Source: Halanaerobacter jeridensis
GTDB taxonomy: Bacteria > Bacillota > Halanaerobiia > Halobacteroidales > Halobacteroidaceae
Reading direction: 5' to 3'
Assembly (NCBI RefSeq): GCF_016908315.1
Contig: NZ_JAFBDQ010000013.1
Location: 30,885-94,884, forward strand
Length of the DNA: 64,000 nt
In this document: one piece after another, positions 7,684 to 16,384 of the stretch
Numbering within the stretch: the stretch's first letter is position 1
Layout: the number at the start of each line of letters is the position of its first letter
The notes under the pieces: generated by a model
Database searches by the model: none
What the model was told of the DNA's origin: nothing
Seen by the model: the letters and a program-made list of their open reading frames with translations, nothing else
Program-made: the position numbers and the translations under genes

Positions 7684-8607
7684 CTATTGTGTTAAATAAT
7701 CTGATAATACAGGAATTACCTGTTTCTTTCTTGATAGCACATCATCTAAATAAACCTCATTATTCTCTACTGTCACATCAAAAGCATTTTCTACTACTTC
7801 AATCCCACTATCACTTACCATTAGCAGGCTACCTTCTGCTAAAATATCAGTTACTAATAGAACTAAGAATTTATAGTCATTCTCCTCTACCAATTCTTCA
7901 ATACTAGCTAAGATATCATCTTTGATACCGTCTACTTCATCAACATCCATAACTTCAATTTGACCAACACCAATTGTATCGCCTGCAAATTGATATTCTT
8001 TATAGTCATTAGTCACTAGTTCTTTTGGCTCTAATTTCTTAACTACTGAGCCAGCTTTAAACATCCGCACACCATAGTTTTTAATATCTACTCCTAATTG
8101 TTCGGCTAACATTTCAGCAATTTCTTTATCAGTCTCTGTACAAGTTGGAGACCGGAAAATAACTGTATCAGATAAAATAGCAGATAATAATAGCCCAGCC
8201 ATCTTATCACTAATCTCTACATCATTTTCTTGATATAACTTAGTCACAATTGTAGAAGTACAACCTACTGGTTCATTACGGAAATAGATTGGATTCCCTG
8301 TCTCAACATCACCAATCCGATGATGGTCAATAATCTCTAAAATTTCTGCCTCTTCAATTCCTTCCACAGCCTGACTCTTTTCATTGTGGTCGACTAAAAT
8401 AACTTGATCATCAGCAGTTACCTCTTCTACTAACTCAGGTTCATCAACATCAAATTCATCTAAAATAAATTCCGTCTCTGCATTAATCTTTCCTACTCTA
8501 ATTGCTTCTACATCCGCACCTAACTCCTGCTTCAAATTAGCATATGTAAGTGCTGCACAAATTGAATCCGTATCAGGATTCTGATGTCCTACTACATAAG
8601 TACTCAT
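7684..8607 (-). CDS. ppaC: Manganese-dependent inorganic pyrophosphatase
   Basis: Family II (DHH) pyrophosphatase that hydrolyses PPi to two phosphates in the cytoplasm, pulling biosynthetic reactions forward. The 307-aa length fits. Metal-binding motifs are seen in order: HQNPDTDS near residue 8, LVDHNE near 72, IDHHRIG near 93, and the C-terminal DHHA2 domain ending with SRKKQVIP (residues about 292-300), which binds the PPi phosphates. No CBS regulatory insertion is present. ATG is preceded by GGAGGGAAATAAAG. It is monocistronic between pcrA and the nuclease remnants; a hairpin with GGGCTGGTTTTTTT lies just downstream. Confidence 0.97.
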   Translation of the reverse strand: MSTYVVGHQNPDTDSICAALTYANLKQELGADVEAIRVGKINAETEFILDEFDVDEPELVEEVTADDQVILVDHNEKSQAVEGIEEAEILEIIDHHRIGDVETGNPIYFRNEPVGCTSTIVTKLYQENDVEISDKMAGLLLSAILSDTVIFRSPTCTETDKEIAEMLAEQLGVDIKNYGVRMFKAGSVVKKLEPKELVTNDYKEYQFAGDTIGVGQIEVMDVDEVDGIKDDILASIEELVEENDYKFLVLLVTDILAEGSLLMVSDSGIEVVENAFDVTVENNEVYLDDVLSRKKQVIPVLSDYLTQ

Positions 8608-8689
8608 CTTTATTTCCCTCCATTTTTTAATTTATAATTGATTTATATTTTAATTGTCATTATTTTAACTGTTTCACTGTCTCCTCTTC

Positions 8690-8764
8690 AATTGTTTTTT
8701 CTCTTCTCTATTTTCTTTTTACTTGTTTTTCCATCTCTTTACTTCTTACTCTTTACTTCTTACT
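8690..8764. repeat. T/C-rich degenerate TTACTCTT tract
   Basis: Repeated CTCTTTACTTCTTACTCTTTACTTCTTACT-like units overlap the 3' end of pcrA. Similar tracts occur at 27650, 33541 and 56240, each next to the end of a minus-strand gene. Confidence 0.5.
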
Positions 8765-10865
8765 GTTTTTGCAAATTGGCAAATTCTAAGGCTAACTTTT
8801 TAATCCCTTGATTCGGAAAAGAAACCGTAACTTGTTTCATACCACTATCTTCATCAAAACCTACTACAGTGCCCTCACCCCAATGAGGATGATAGACCTT
8901 ATCACCAGCTTTATAATCAACTGCATCCATCTCTTCAGACTCTGGCTCTTCTTCTCCTTTGGAAATCAATTTATCAGGTATATCACCTAAAAATCTAGAC
9001 GGCAGCCTAGATTTAACTTGTCCATAAATTTTGCGCGTATTAGCATGAGTTAAGAATAATTTTTCTTCTGCTCTAGTAATCCCCACATAACAAAGTCTCC
9101 GTTCTTCAGCCAGTTCTTCTTCATCACCAATTGAACGACCGTGTGGTAGATACTCTTCTTCCATCCCTGCTAAAAAGACTACTGGAAATTCAAGTCCTTT
9201 AGCACTGTGCAACGTCATCAAGACTACTGCTTCTTGGGATTGATCTAAGTTATCTACATCAGCAATCAAAGCAACTTTTTCTAAGTATTCTCCCAATCCT
9301 GCTACATCATTATCTTCAGTAAACTCTTCCATATCAGATAATAACTCTTTAATATTTTCAATTCGATCACGGGCATCATCAGTATTTTTCTCACGTAAGT
9401 TCTGTAAATAACCTGTCTCATCTAATAGTTCTTTAGTTAGTTCTGCTACTGAAAGTTCCTCTTTTCTATCATCCAAATATTTAATCATCTCAGCAAATTG
9501 ATTAACTTTATTGCTAAAGCGAGTACTAATCGTCTCAATTTGCTCCACTTGATAGACTGCTTCTAATAAATTAATATTGTGCAGACTAGCATAGCTCTTT
9601 AATCTCTCTAAAGTAGCCGGGCCAATGCCTCGGCTCGGTTCATTAATAATCCGCTCTAAACTAACATCATCATCAGGATTATATAACACCTTTAAATAAG
9701 ACAATACATCTTGAATTTCCTTACGTTCATAAAATTTAAATCCGCCAATAATCCGATAAGGAACATTCTCATTCAATAATCTTTCCTCTAAATTTCTCGA
9801 CTGGGCATTAGTGCGGTATAAAATCGCAAAATCATCAAGACTATGTCCTTCCTCATCTTGTAGTTCTTGAATCTTATTGACAATATAACGCGATTCATCT
9901 TTACCATTATTCGCCTGATAGACTTTAAGATCATCACCCTCAGGATTTTCAGTCCACAATTCCTTCTCCTTACGATAAGGATTATTAACTACTACATTAT
10001 AAGCAGCATCCAATATCTTTTTAGTCGACCGGTAATTTTGCTCTAATCTAATCACTTCAGTATTCGGATAATCTTCTTCAAACTCTAAAATATTGCTAAT
10101 ATCAGCACCTCTAAATCCATAAATCCCTTGGTCATCATCGCCCACTACACAAATATTATTATACTTTTGTGATAAGAGATTAACTAATTTATACTGGGCA
10201 TGATTAACATCCTGATATTCGTCTACTAAAATATATTTAAACTTTTCTTGGTAATGGTCAAGTACCATATCATTATCTAAAAACAATTCTACTGTTTTCA
10301 TAATTAAATCGCCAAAATCAAAGGCATTATTAGCCTGTAGTCGTTCTTGATAGATTGGATAAACTCGCTTAACCTTCTTTTCCATAAAGTTTTCCGGGGT
10401 AAAGTCATCCGGGCCAACTAACTCATTCTTGGCACTAGCAATCCGATATAAGCAATCTCGAGCATACTTCTTAACATCAATATCTAAATCTCGCAAAATA
10501 TCCTTGATCAACTGTTTTTGATCATTAGTATCGAAAATAACGAAATTAGAATCATAATCTAATTTAGGACTTTCCTTCCTTAAAATCCGCACACACATCG
10601 AATGAAAAGTACTCATCCAAATTGGGTCACTATCTTTTTCAATCAATTTATTAACTCGCTCTTCCATTTCATTAGCAGCCTTATTCGTAAACGTCACTGC
10701 CACAATATTCGCCGGATTAACCCCATAATTATGAATCAAATAAGCAATCCGGTGCGTTAAAACTCGTGTTTTTCCACTCCCTGCGCCTGCTAAGATCAAC
10801 AGTGGTCCGTGATTATGTTTAACTGCCTTCTTTTGTTCAGGATTTAACCCCTTTAAAATATCCAT
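8760..10865 (-). CDS. pcrA: ATP-dependent DNA helicase PcrA (UvrD family)
   Basis: Superfamily 1A 3'-to-5' helicase used in excision repair, removal of RecA filaments and rolling-circle replication. Motifs seen in order: Walker A GAGSGKTR near residue 30, TFTNKAANEM (Ia), VDEYQDVNHAQY (II), GDDDQGIYGFRGA (III), QNYRST (IV), LMTLHSAKGLEFPVVF (V), EERRLCYVGITRAEE (VI). A C-terminal segment (GDKVYHPHWGEGTVVGF) is the Tudor-like RNA polymerase-binding domain typical of PcrA. The second ATG is chosen because GGAGG then lies six bases upstream. Length of 701 aa is normal. It is a single gene; the end overlaps a T/C-rich tract. Confidence 0.97.
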   Translation of the reverse strand: MDILKGLNPEQKKAVKHNHGPLLILAGAGSGKTRVLTHRIAYLIHNYGVNPANIVAVTFTNKAANEMEERVNKLIEKDSDPIWMSTFHSMCVRILRKESPKLDYDSNFVIFDTNDQKQLIKDILRDLDIDVKKYARDCLYRIASAKNELVGPDDFTPENFMEKKVKRVYPIYQERLQANNAFDFGDLIMKTVELFLDNDMVLDHYQEKFKYILVDEYQDVNHAQYKLVNLLSQKYNNICVVGDDDQGIYGFRGADISNILEFEEDYPNTEVIRLEQNYRSTKKILDAAYNVVVNNPYRKEKELWTENPEGDDLKVYQANNGKDESRYIVNKIQELQDEEGHSLDDFAILYRTNAQSRNLEERLLNENVPYRIIGGFKFYERKEIQDVLSYLKVLYNPDDDVSLERIINEPSRGIGPATLERLKSYASLHNINLLEAVYQVEQIETISTRFSNKVNQFAEMIKYLDDRKEELSVAELTKELLDETGYLQNLREKNTDDARDRIENIKELLSDMEEFTEDNDVAGLGEYLEKVALIADVDNLDQSQEAVVLMTLHSAKGLEFPVVFLAGMEEEYLPHGRSIGDEEELAEERRLCYVGITRAEEKLFLTHANTRKIYGQVKSRLPSRFLGDIPDKLISKGEEEPESEEMDAVDYKAGDKVYHPHWGEGTVVGFDEDSGMKQVTVSFPNQGIKKLALEFANLQKQ

Positions 10866-11086
10866 CATTTGCCTCCTGTTACAGATTTTATTTTAGTCAC
10901 TATCTGTAATTGAAATTTATTTATTCATCTACAGTTTCCAATACTTATACAGTCTTAATTATATATTAAATTACTACACTTGTCTAATCACACAAGAGCT
11001 TAATTTTAATTAAATAATCATATTTTTATCACTCATAAATATATCTATATAAAGTGTCACTATCGTGCCACTAGCTAATAGATGAA

Positions 11087-11208
11087 AGCTAGGAGCTAGT
11101 AGTAAATTCAAAACCAAAAAACAGTTCATAGCTTGGAATTATTGAATACTAGGTTAATGTTTTAGGTTTTGAATTTGATTTTATGTTTTTAACTACTAGC
11201 TCCTAGCT
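11087..11208. repeat. Long inverted repeat, 122 bp
   Basis: AGCTAGGAGCTAGTAGT at 11087-11103 is the exact complement of 11192-11208; inside, AAATTCAAAACC (11104-11115) pairs with GGTTTTGAATTT (11165-11176). It could be a MITE-like insert or a strong RNA hairpin. The remainder of the 10866-11271 gap shows only AT-rich sequence. Confidence 0.7.
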
Positions 11209-11223
11209 ACTTACTTCTAGCTA

Positions 11224-11250
11224 TAAAGTTGCACTTTTAGTGCAACTTTA
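11224..11250 (+). promoter_or_regulatory. Leader hairpin upstream of thioredoxin-fold gene
   Basis: TAAAGTTGCAC, loop TTTTA, GTGCAACTTTA: a perfect 11-bp stem ending about 21 bases before the proposed AUC start. It may be a terminator for read-through or a leader structure that affects translation. Confidence 0.45.
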
Positions 11251-11271
11251 TATAGAAAAAGAGGTGATAAT

Positions 11272-11787
11272 ATCAAAAAGCTATTTATTTTCTTTTTCAT
11301 CTTTATTTTAATCTCTTCCTTTTTAATTAGCAGTGCAGTTAATTTTGTTATGCATCGTCAATCAACTGCTGCTAAAAAAACAACACTACCCCAAATTAAA
11401 TTAAAGACTTTAGAAGGCAAAAAAACATCACTCCATCAACTTTCAACGCCAACTCTAATTTTATTTTATCTACCTCAATCTGTTACTTGTCAGCAGCAGT
11501 TAAAGATTTTATCTGAACTTCAACAACAATCACCACAGCTTAAAATTATAGCAATTGCTATTGGAGATATTAAAACTGATAAACTACTACAATTAAAAAA
11601 AGAGGATGATATTCACTTTACATTTTTAATTGATACTACAGCTCAATTTTCCGAAAAATTACAGATTTCCACAATTCCTACTTTAGTTTTTTACCATCCC
11701 AGTAAAAAACTAAAGTTTAAGGAAGGATTATCTAAGGAAAAAGCTCTCAGTAAAAGCATTAGGCAGGAATTAATAGCAAACAATTAA
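11272..11787 (+). CDS. Membrane-anchored thioredoxin-fold (TlpA/AhpC-like) protein
   Basis: Extracytoplasmic thioredoxin-like protein, probably 171 aa. The segment from 11350 (PQIKLKTLEGKKTSLHQL, strand LILFYLPQSVTCQQQ, cis-Pro STIPTLVFYHP) is a TlpA/peroxiredoxin fold with one cysteine instead of CxxC, so ordinary disulfide exchange is unlikely. The in-frame sequence upstream encodes IKKLFIFFFIFILISSF, an ideal signal anchor, but contains no ATG, GTG or TTG after the stop at 11224. AGAGGTG lies five bases before ATC 11272, suggesting AUC initiation; ATG 11350 has no RBS and would remove the anchor. A start-codon mutation or sequencing error is the alternative. Confidence 0.65.
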   Translation: MKKLFIFFFIFILISSFLISSAVNFVMHRQSTAAKKTTLPQIKLKTLEGKKTSLHQLSTPTLILFYLPQSVTCQQQLKILSELQQQSPQLKIIAIAIGDIKTDKLLQLKKEDDIHFTFLIDTTAQFSEKLQISTIPTLVFYHPSKKLKFKEGLSKEKALSKSIRQELIANN

Positions 11788-11846
11788 AAAATATTTTATT
11801 ACATTGTTCTATTTTTTTCGACAATTTTTTTAGACAAAAAAATAAA

Positions 11847-11888
11847 AAAAGTAGTGACTAGAAATTGCACTTCCCGGTCACTACTTTT
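11847..11888. terminator. Bidirectional terminator
   Basis: AAAAGTAGTGAC and GTCACTACTTTT arms between the convergent thioredoxin-fold and AbrB-like genes, with A and T runs on the two sides. Confidence 0.8.
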
Positions 11889-11905
11889 AAGTACTGTTTT
11901 TAATT

Positions 11906-12163
11906 TTACGCTGATTCTTCAGAACTTTCTTCCATTTCGCCTAAGCATTCTTCACAAATAATCTTACCTTTAAACTCAATCGTGTCCCCCGCGTTACCAC
12001 AGAAGATACAAGCCGGCTCGTACTTTTTCAAAATTATTTTATCTCCATCTACATAGATTTCTAATGGATCTTTCGTATCAATATTTAGCGTTCTTCTTAA
12101 TTCAATTGGAATAACCATTCGTCCTAAACCATCTACTTTTCTTACAATACCTGTTGACTTCAT
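11906..12163 (-). CDS. AbrB/SpoVT family transcription regulator
   Basis: N-terminal swapped-hairpin DNA-binding domain: MKSTGIVRKVDGLGRMVIP then ELRRTLNI, the AbrB/Abh/SpoVT signature. After residue 50 there is a CxxC-x(16)-CxxC pair (CIFCGN, CEEC), a zinc-ribbon-like tail found in several clostridial AbrB proteins. These proteins act as global transition-state or sporulation regulators. The inner ATG at 12163 is chosen because AAGGGG precedes it by eight bases; an upstream ATG at 12184 has no RBS. A consensus promoter is found at 12228-12256. Which genes it controls cannot be told from the window. Confidence 0.9.
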   Translation of the reverse strand: MKSTGIVRKVDGLGRMVIPIELRRTLNIDTKDPLEIYVDGDKIILKKYEPACIFCGNAGDTIEFKGKIICEECLGEMEESSEESA

Positions 12164-12227
12164 GCTCAAAACCCCTTTCAACATTTATTTTTTTAGTTTG
12201 ACATCATTCGACAATTGCTATAAATGA

Positions 12228-12256
12228 ATTGTATCAGTTATGTCAACTTTTGTCAA
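12228..12256 (-). promoter_or_regulatory. Sigma-A-type promoter of the AbrB-like gene
   Basis: On the minus strand TTGACA (12251-12256), a 17-base spacer and TACAAT (12228-12233). Transcription would start about 50-60 bases before the ATG at 12163. A second TTGACA lies within the spacer. Confidence 0.8.
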
Positions 12257-12332
12257 GTTTTTTCCAAAATAAATATTAATTATGTTTAATTTGAGGCTTT
12301 AAGCAATTTTAAGCATATTAATCCTTAAATTG

Positions 12333-13712
12333 TTAATTAAGTAAAATATCTCTGGCAATTACAACACCTGAAGAAGAAGCCTGCATTAATCCTCTAGTAA
12401 TCCCTGCTCCATCTCCGGCTACATATAAATCATCTATTTGTGTTTCTAGATTATCTTGAACTTCTAAGCGCGAAGAATAAAATTTAACTTCAACTCCATA
12501 TAATAATGTATGACGCGAATAAACTCCTGGACAAATTTCATCTAAAGCTTCTAGCATTTCATCAATTGCTTTTAAATGTCTATATGGTAAGACCAAACTC
12601 AAATCACCAGGTGTCGCATCTTTTAAAGTTGGTTCCACAATACTTCTCTTAATTCGTTCTGGAGTAGACCTTCTACCATCTAAAAAGTCTCCCAAACGCT
12701 GCACTATTACTCCCGCTCCTAATAAGTTCGCTAATTTAGCAACATCTTTACCATAAGTAATTGGTTCTCTAAATGGTTCTGTAAAAGTTTTACTGACTAA
12801 GAGAGCAAAGTTAGTATTATCTGTCTTTTCTGTAGCATGACTATGACCATTAACAGTAATTAAACCATTATTATTTTCATTAACTACTTCTCCATTAGGA
12901 CACATACAGAAAGTTCTAACTTTATCTTCAAACGTCGGAGAATGATAAACAAATTTGGATTCGTAGACTACATCCGTTAACTCTTCCATCACTGCTGCAG
13001 GAAGTTCAACTCTTACTCCAATATCTACCGGATTAATAGCCATTGGAATACCTAATCTTTCTGCCTCTCCTGATAACCACTCTGCATTTTCTCGTCCTGG
13101 TGCTACAACTACTTTATCACCCAAAATTTCCTCACCTTGGCCAGTTTTAATACCTGTAGTCCGGCCAGCTTCAGTTAAAATTTGCTCAGCTTTAGCTCCA
13201 GTTTTAATTGTTACACCCTGCTCTAATAAATGTTCTTTCATCTTAGTTAAAACACTTTTACTATGACCAGTTCCTAAATGTCTAATCTTCGAAGGAATAA
13301 AATTCAACTCTGCTAAAGCAGCATCACTTTTGATCTCTTCAATTTTTTCATCACTTGGACCATAAACTTTTTCTGGGGCTCCAAATTTACAGTATTTTTG
13401 GTCAGCATAACTAATTAACTCAATTAATCTTTCTCTGCCTATATATTCATCTAAATTGCCACCAATCTCAGGTGATAAAGTTAATTTACCATCACTATAA
13501 GCTCCAGCACCACCCCAACCACAAACAATAGAACAATTTTTACACTTAATACAATCTGTTCCCTGGGTCTTTTTAGGACATTCTCGATCTTCTATATCTC
13601 TACCTTTTTCTAAAATAACTATATCTAAATCACTCTTGTCTGTTAGTTCTAATGCTGTAAAAATTCCGGCTGGCCCAGCACCTACAATCACTACATCATA
13701 ATTCTCTGACAT
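12333..13712 (-). CDS. FAD-dependent dehydrogenase (COG2509-like)
   Basis: Flavoprotein of 459 aa with an N-terminal dinucleotide fold VVIVGAGPAGIFTALEL (residues about 7-23) and a C-terminal FAD site DDLYVAGDGAGITRG. A cluster of cysteines near residue 48 (CPKKTQGTDCIKCKNCSIVCG) is typical of this uncharacterised clostridial family and might hold an iron-sulfur centre or be redox active. The substrate is unknown. Start at 13712 rather than the TTG before it, because AAGGA lies eight bases upstream. It is a single gene. Downstream is the AbrB-like promoter region. Confidence 0.85.
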   Translation of the reverse strand: MSENYDVVIVGAGPAGIFTALELTDKSDLDIVILEKGRDIEDRECPKKTQGTDCIKCKNCSIVCGWGGAGAYSDGKLTLSPEIGGNLDEYIGRERLIELISYADQKYCKFGAPEKVYGPSDEKIEEIKSDAALAELNFIPSKIRHLGTGHSKSVLTKMKEHLLEQGVTIKTGAKAEQILTEAGRTTGIKTGQGEEILGDKVVVAPGRENAEWLSGEAERLGIPMAINPVDIGVRVELPAAVMEELTDVVYESKFVYHSPTFEDKVRTFCMCPNGEVVNENNNGLITVNGHSHATEKTDNTNFALLVSKTFTEPFREPITYGKDVAKLANLLGAGVIVQRLGDFLDGRRSTPERIKRSIVEPTLKDATPGDLSLVLPYRHLKAIDEMLEALDEICPGVYSRHTLLYGVEVKFYSSRLEVQDNLETQIDDLYVAGDGAGITRGLMQASSSGVVIARDILLN

Positions 13713-13737
13713 CAAATCAGTCCTTTCTAGAATTAAA

Positions 13738-13830
13738 TTTAAAAATTAAGACTAAGACTAAGGCTAAGGCTGAGTTTTATTCTGAATTTAAACTTATACT
13801 TAAGCTAAACTCAAACTTAATACTTATACT
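13738..13830. other. Low-complexity AAGACTAAGGCT stretch in a 317-base gap
   Basis: Between 13713 and 14029 there is no gene. It holds degenerate hexamer repeats (AAGACT, AAGGCT and the complementary-like TAAGCTAAAC) followed by AT-rich sequence and the two terminators of the PrsW-like gene. Confidence 0.5.
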
Positions 13831-13963
13831 TAATCCCTCAACAAAGCCTTAACAATATTACCATATTATATAGTTAATATCAAGTTAAACCTGAACAAAA
13901 TCTTATTAAAAACAAAAATAGTTCATTTTTATCGTATCTGAATCTTATTCCACCAAAAGAAAA

Positions 13964-14015
13964 AGCCAGCTCTTGCTGACTTCAACAAAGACAAAAAGAC
14001 GGTTGCCCGCCTTAA
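13964..14015 (-). terminator. Tandem terminators of the PrsW-like gene
   Basis: On the minus strand GGCGG-GCAA-CCGTC followed by TTTTT (about 13996-14012), then GTCAGC-AAGA-GCTGGC followed by TTTTTC (13965-13980). Confidence 0.65.
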
Positions 14016-14029
14016 GAAATAATTTAATT

Positions 14030-14692
14030 TTATTTAAAAGTAGAAACTTGCAAAGCTTTTTTTATCAACCTGGCTAAATAAAAGTAAAGTAGAACTACTA
14101 ATACAACTACAAAAGAAGTAGAAATTAATCCGCCCATGACTAAAAAATCATATAAGCCATGCAGGACTATTACCTGGACTAAACCAATATAAACTAAATT
14201 GGGGCGAGATTCTAATTTACTTCTTCCTAAATAATAACCTAAAATCCCTGAAAAAGAAGCATGAACTAAGCTAGTAATAAATGCTCTCATAAGCCCTACT
14301 TTAAACCCCAACACAGAAGAATAGAGTAAATTTTCAAAGGCAGCAAAACCCAAAGCTGCTGAAACTAAATAGATAATACCATCTACAACTTCATCAAATT
14401 CATCCGATTTATAAATTGTATATCTAATCACTACATATTTCATTACTTCTTCTACTAAACCAATTACCAAAATAGTCAATACTAGCAACATCAATAAATT
14501 AGGTGGGTTGGCTATTAGATTATGAAAGGGATATTCAAATAAAACAGCTGGAAAAACTGCTAATATACCATATACAAATGACTTTAAAACTAAAGCAATA
14601 GGCTCTGGGTCATACTTATCTTTGCGGTAAAAGAAATAGACCCATAATAATCCCGGCACAAAAGAAACAACTAAGAGCCAAAACAAATTCAT
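14030..14692 (-). CDS. PrsW-family intramembrane metalloprotease
   Basis: Polytopic protein of 220 aa with about seven hydrophobic helices. Conserved family motifs are visible: VEEVMKY (EExxK) near residue 79, GFAAFENLLY (FExxxY) near 115, HASFSGILGYYLG near 142 and HGLYDF near 178, which together hold the Glu/His metal ligands. In Bacillus, PrsW cleaves anti-sigma factor RsiW in the membrane; other members have other substrates, and no anti-sigma gene is seen nearby. ATG preceded by AGGAGG. It appears to be monocistronic with two terminators downstream. Confidence 0.9.
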   Translation of the reverse strand: MNLFWLLVVSFVPGLLWVYFFYRKDKYDPEPIALVLKSFVYGILAVFPAVLFEYPFHNLIANPPNLLMLLVLTILVIGLVEEVMKYVVIRYTIYKSDEFDEVVDGIIYLVSAALGFAAFENLLYSSVLGFKVGLMRAFITSLVHASFSGILGYYLGRSKLESRPNLVYIGLVQVIVLHGLYDFLVMGGLISTSFVVVLVVLLYFYLARLIKKALQVSTFK

Positions 14693-14783
14693 TGTTTTCC
14701 TCCTATCTATAAGTATATACTATATAGTATATACCAGCAGCAAATTTATTATTAATAATAGGAGTTTAAATCTAAATTATTAA

Positions 14784-15803
14784 TTATAAATACAACAGAA
14801 GTAAAATAATAATTATAAGAAATAAACCTACTATAGTAACTATTAATTTAGTGTCATTATTATCTCTTGAGTTAGAACTTACTTCATTATTCAAATCACT
14901 TGCTGCCACATCGCCCTTAGCTTCAGGAAAAGACAGCATTACCTTCGGTCCTACTACTAACTGGCCATAAATTCTATCTCCCAATTCTACTAATACTTTA
15001 TAACGGTCGACTTCTTCTTTATATTCAATCTTTTCAATAGTTCCTACTCCTAAACCATTAGAAACTTTAATCTTATTTTCTAATTCCCCAGTTAAATCAC
15101 GTCTATCTGTAATTCTAACTAAAATTTCATCTCCAATATCAAAAGAAGTAATTAATTTTCCACTAATAGCTGAAATAACCGGCGAACAATTTAACTTAAT
15201 TTCAGCATTTAGGCCTTCTTCCACTCCTTCATAATCACTTAAACCTTCTAATTCCTCATCAGATAAATCTCCTCCACTATCTTCAGCATCATCTAACTCA
15301 AAGCGATCAGGATAAATTTTTATCAACTCAGAACGAGATAAAAAGCCCCAATTTAACTCTAATTGAATTTCTTCTTGAACTTCATCTTCAATTTTTTCTT
15401 TAATTAACTCCTCAGCTTCTTCTTCCTGACCTTCAGTTAATAACTCCATCACTTCTGGAGCTGCTAATCTTTTTCTCATTTTCTTGGTTATATTCTTATC
15501 CTGGCTATTAGCAATGTCCACTAATTGCTGTAACTCATCGCGAAATTCTTGATTACTTAAATCAAGAAAAAGATCATAGATCTCATCAGTACTAGAAGAG
15601 CCCAAATCTACATAATTAAATTTAGCAGCAGCCGGCTCAGATATCAGTTCAAAAATTCCATAGGTCTTGTTTCTACCACCATACTTATAACGACCCCTAA
15701 TCACCAAAAATTCTTCTTCTTGATTAGTGTCTATGTTATTATCTTGATTTACTTCTTGTTCTGTATTTGTTTGCTGTGTTGATTCTTGTTCTTGATCAGT
15801 CAT
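14784..15803 (-). CDS. Hypothetical protein with C-terminal membrane anchor, 339 aa
   Basis: N-terminus is Gln/Asn/Glu-rich and probably disordered; a conserved-looking segment FLVIRGRYKYGGRNKTYGIF starts near residue 35; the middle is very acidic; residues about 200-290 look like small beta domains (SFDIGDEILVRITDRRDL, YGQLVVGPKVMLSFPEA). The last 22 residues (IVTIVGLFLIIIILLLLYL) form one tail anchor, so the bulk is cytoplasmic. No family was recognised with certainty. GTG at 15812 is an alternative start, but GAAGGTG fits ATG 15803. It lies near a group of small proteins and the actin-like pair. Confidence 0.75.
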   Translation of the reverse strand: MTDQEQESTQQTNTEQEVNQDNNIDTNQEEEFLVIRGRYKYGGRNKTYGIFELISEPAAAKFNYVDLGSSSTDEIYDLFLDLSNQEFRDELQQLVDIANSQDKNITKKMRKRLAAPEVMELLTEGQEEEAEELIKEKIEDEVQEEIQLELNWGFLSRSELIKIYPDRFELDDAEDSGGDLSDEELEGLSDYEGVEEGLNAEIKLNCSPVISAISGKLITSFDIGDEILVRITDRRDLTGELENKIKVSNGLGVGTIEKIEYKEEVDRYKVLVELGDRIYGQLVVGPKVMLSFPEAKGDVAASDLNNEVSSNSRDNNDTKLIVTIVGLFLIIIILLLLYL

Positions 15804-15937
15804 TATTTTCACCTTCTTTATAAGAGGTTTTAATTAAATATCATGAAATTATCCTTTACCTGCTCCTTTAAATTGTTTCCACATCTAGGCTCTATTTTCC
15901 TGCACAAAAAGGTAGTAAATTTAAAATATTTGTAGAA

Positions 15938-16219
15938 TTAATTAAGAATTTGCTTAGGCATTTGACTTGCTTGATCTAATGCCTGTAAGGTAGCATCAGC
16001 AGCTTCTAAATAAGTTTTAACATTATTAGCTTGTTGATTTAAAAACTGCAAATGTTCAGAAAATATATCTCGCTTAGAAAAAAATATTAATAAAATAAAC
16101 AATAACAATAATAACTCTTGATCTATAAAACCATTCGGGATTATTCCTTGTTCTCGCGAGCTATTTCCCTCTTGCTGCTCTGTACCTTCTTCTTCATTTG
16201 AAAAATCTTCTTCAACCAT
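15938..16219 (-). CDS. Small hypothetical protein, 93 aa
   Basis: Strong GGGGGG RBS before ATG. Acidic Glu/Gln-rich first 25 residues, one hydrophobic segment (ELLLLLFILLIFF, residues 34-47), then an amphipathic helix (NQQANNVKTYLEAADATLQ). The hydrophobic Leu run resembles small spore-coat-like proteins of Firmicutes, but that is only an impression. Divergent from the Asn-rich gene at 16385. Confidence 0.6.
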   Translation of the reverse strand: MVEEDFSNEEEGTEQQEGNSSREQGIIPNGFIDQELLLLLFILLIFFSKRDIFSEHLQFLNQQANNVKTYLEAADATLQALDQASQMPKQILN

Positions 16220-16384
16220 TGCTTACCCCCCTCAGTATCATCTTCTTTACCCAGTCATTAATTAAATTTCTGATAGTTCTATTTATTATATCATACGAAA
16301 AAATCAAAAAAATGTTACTTTTTAATCAATATATCACCTTTTAATTAATATATTTAATAATATGATTGAAAGGGGGACGATAAA

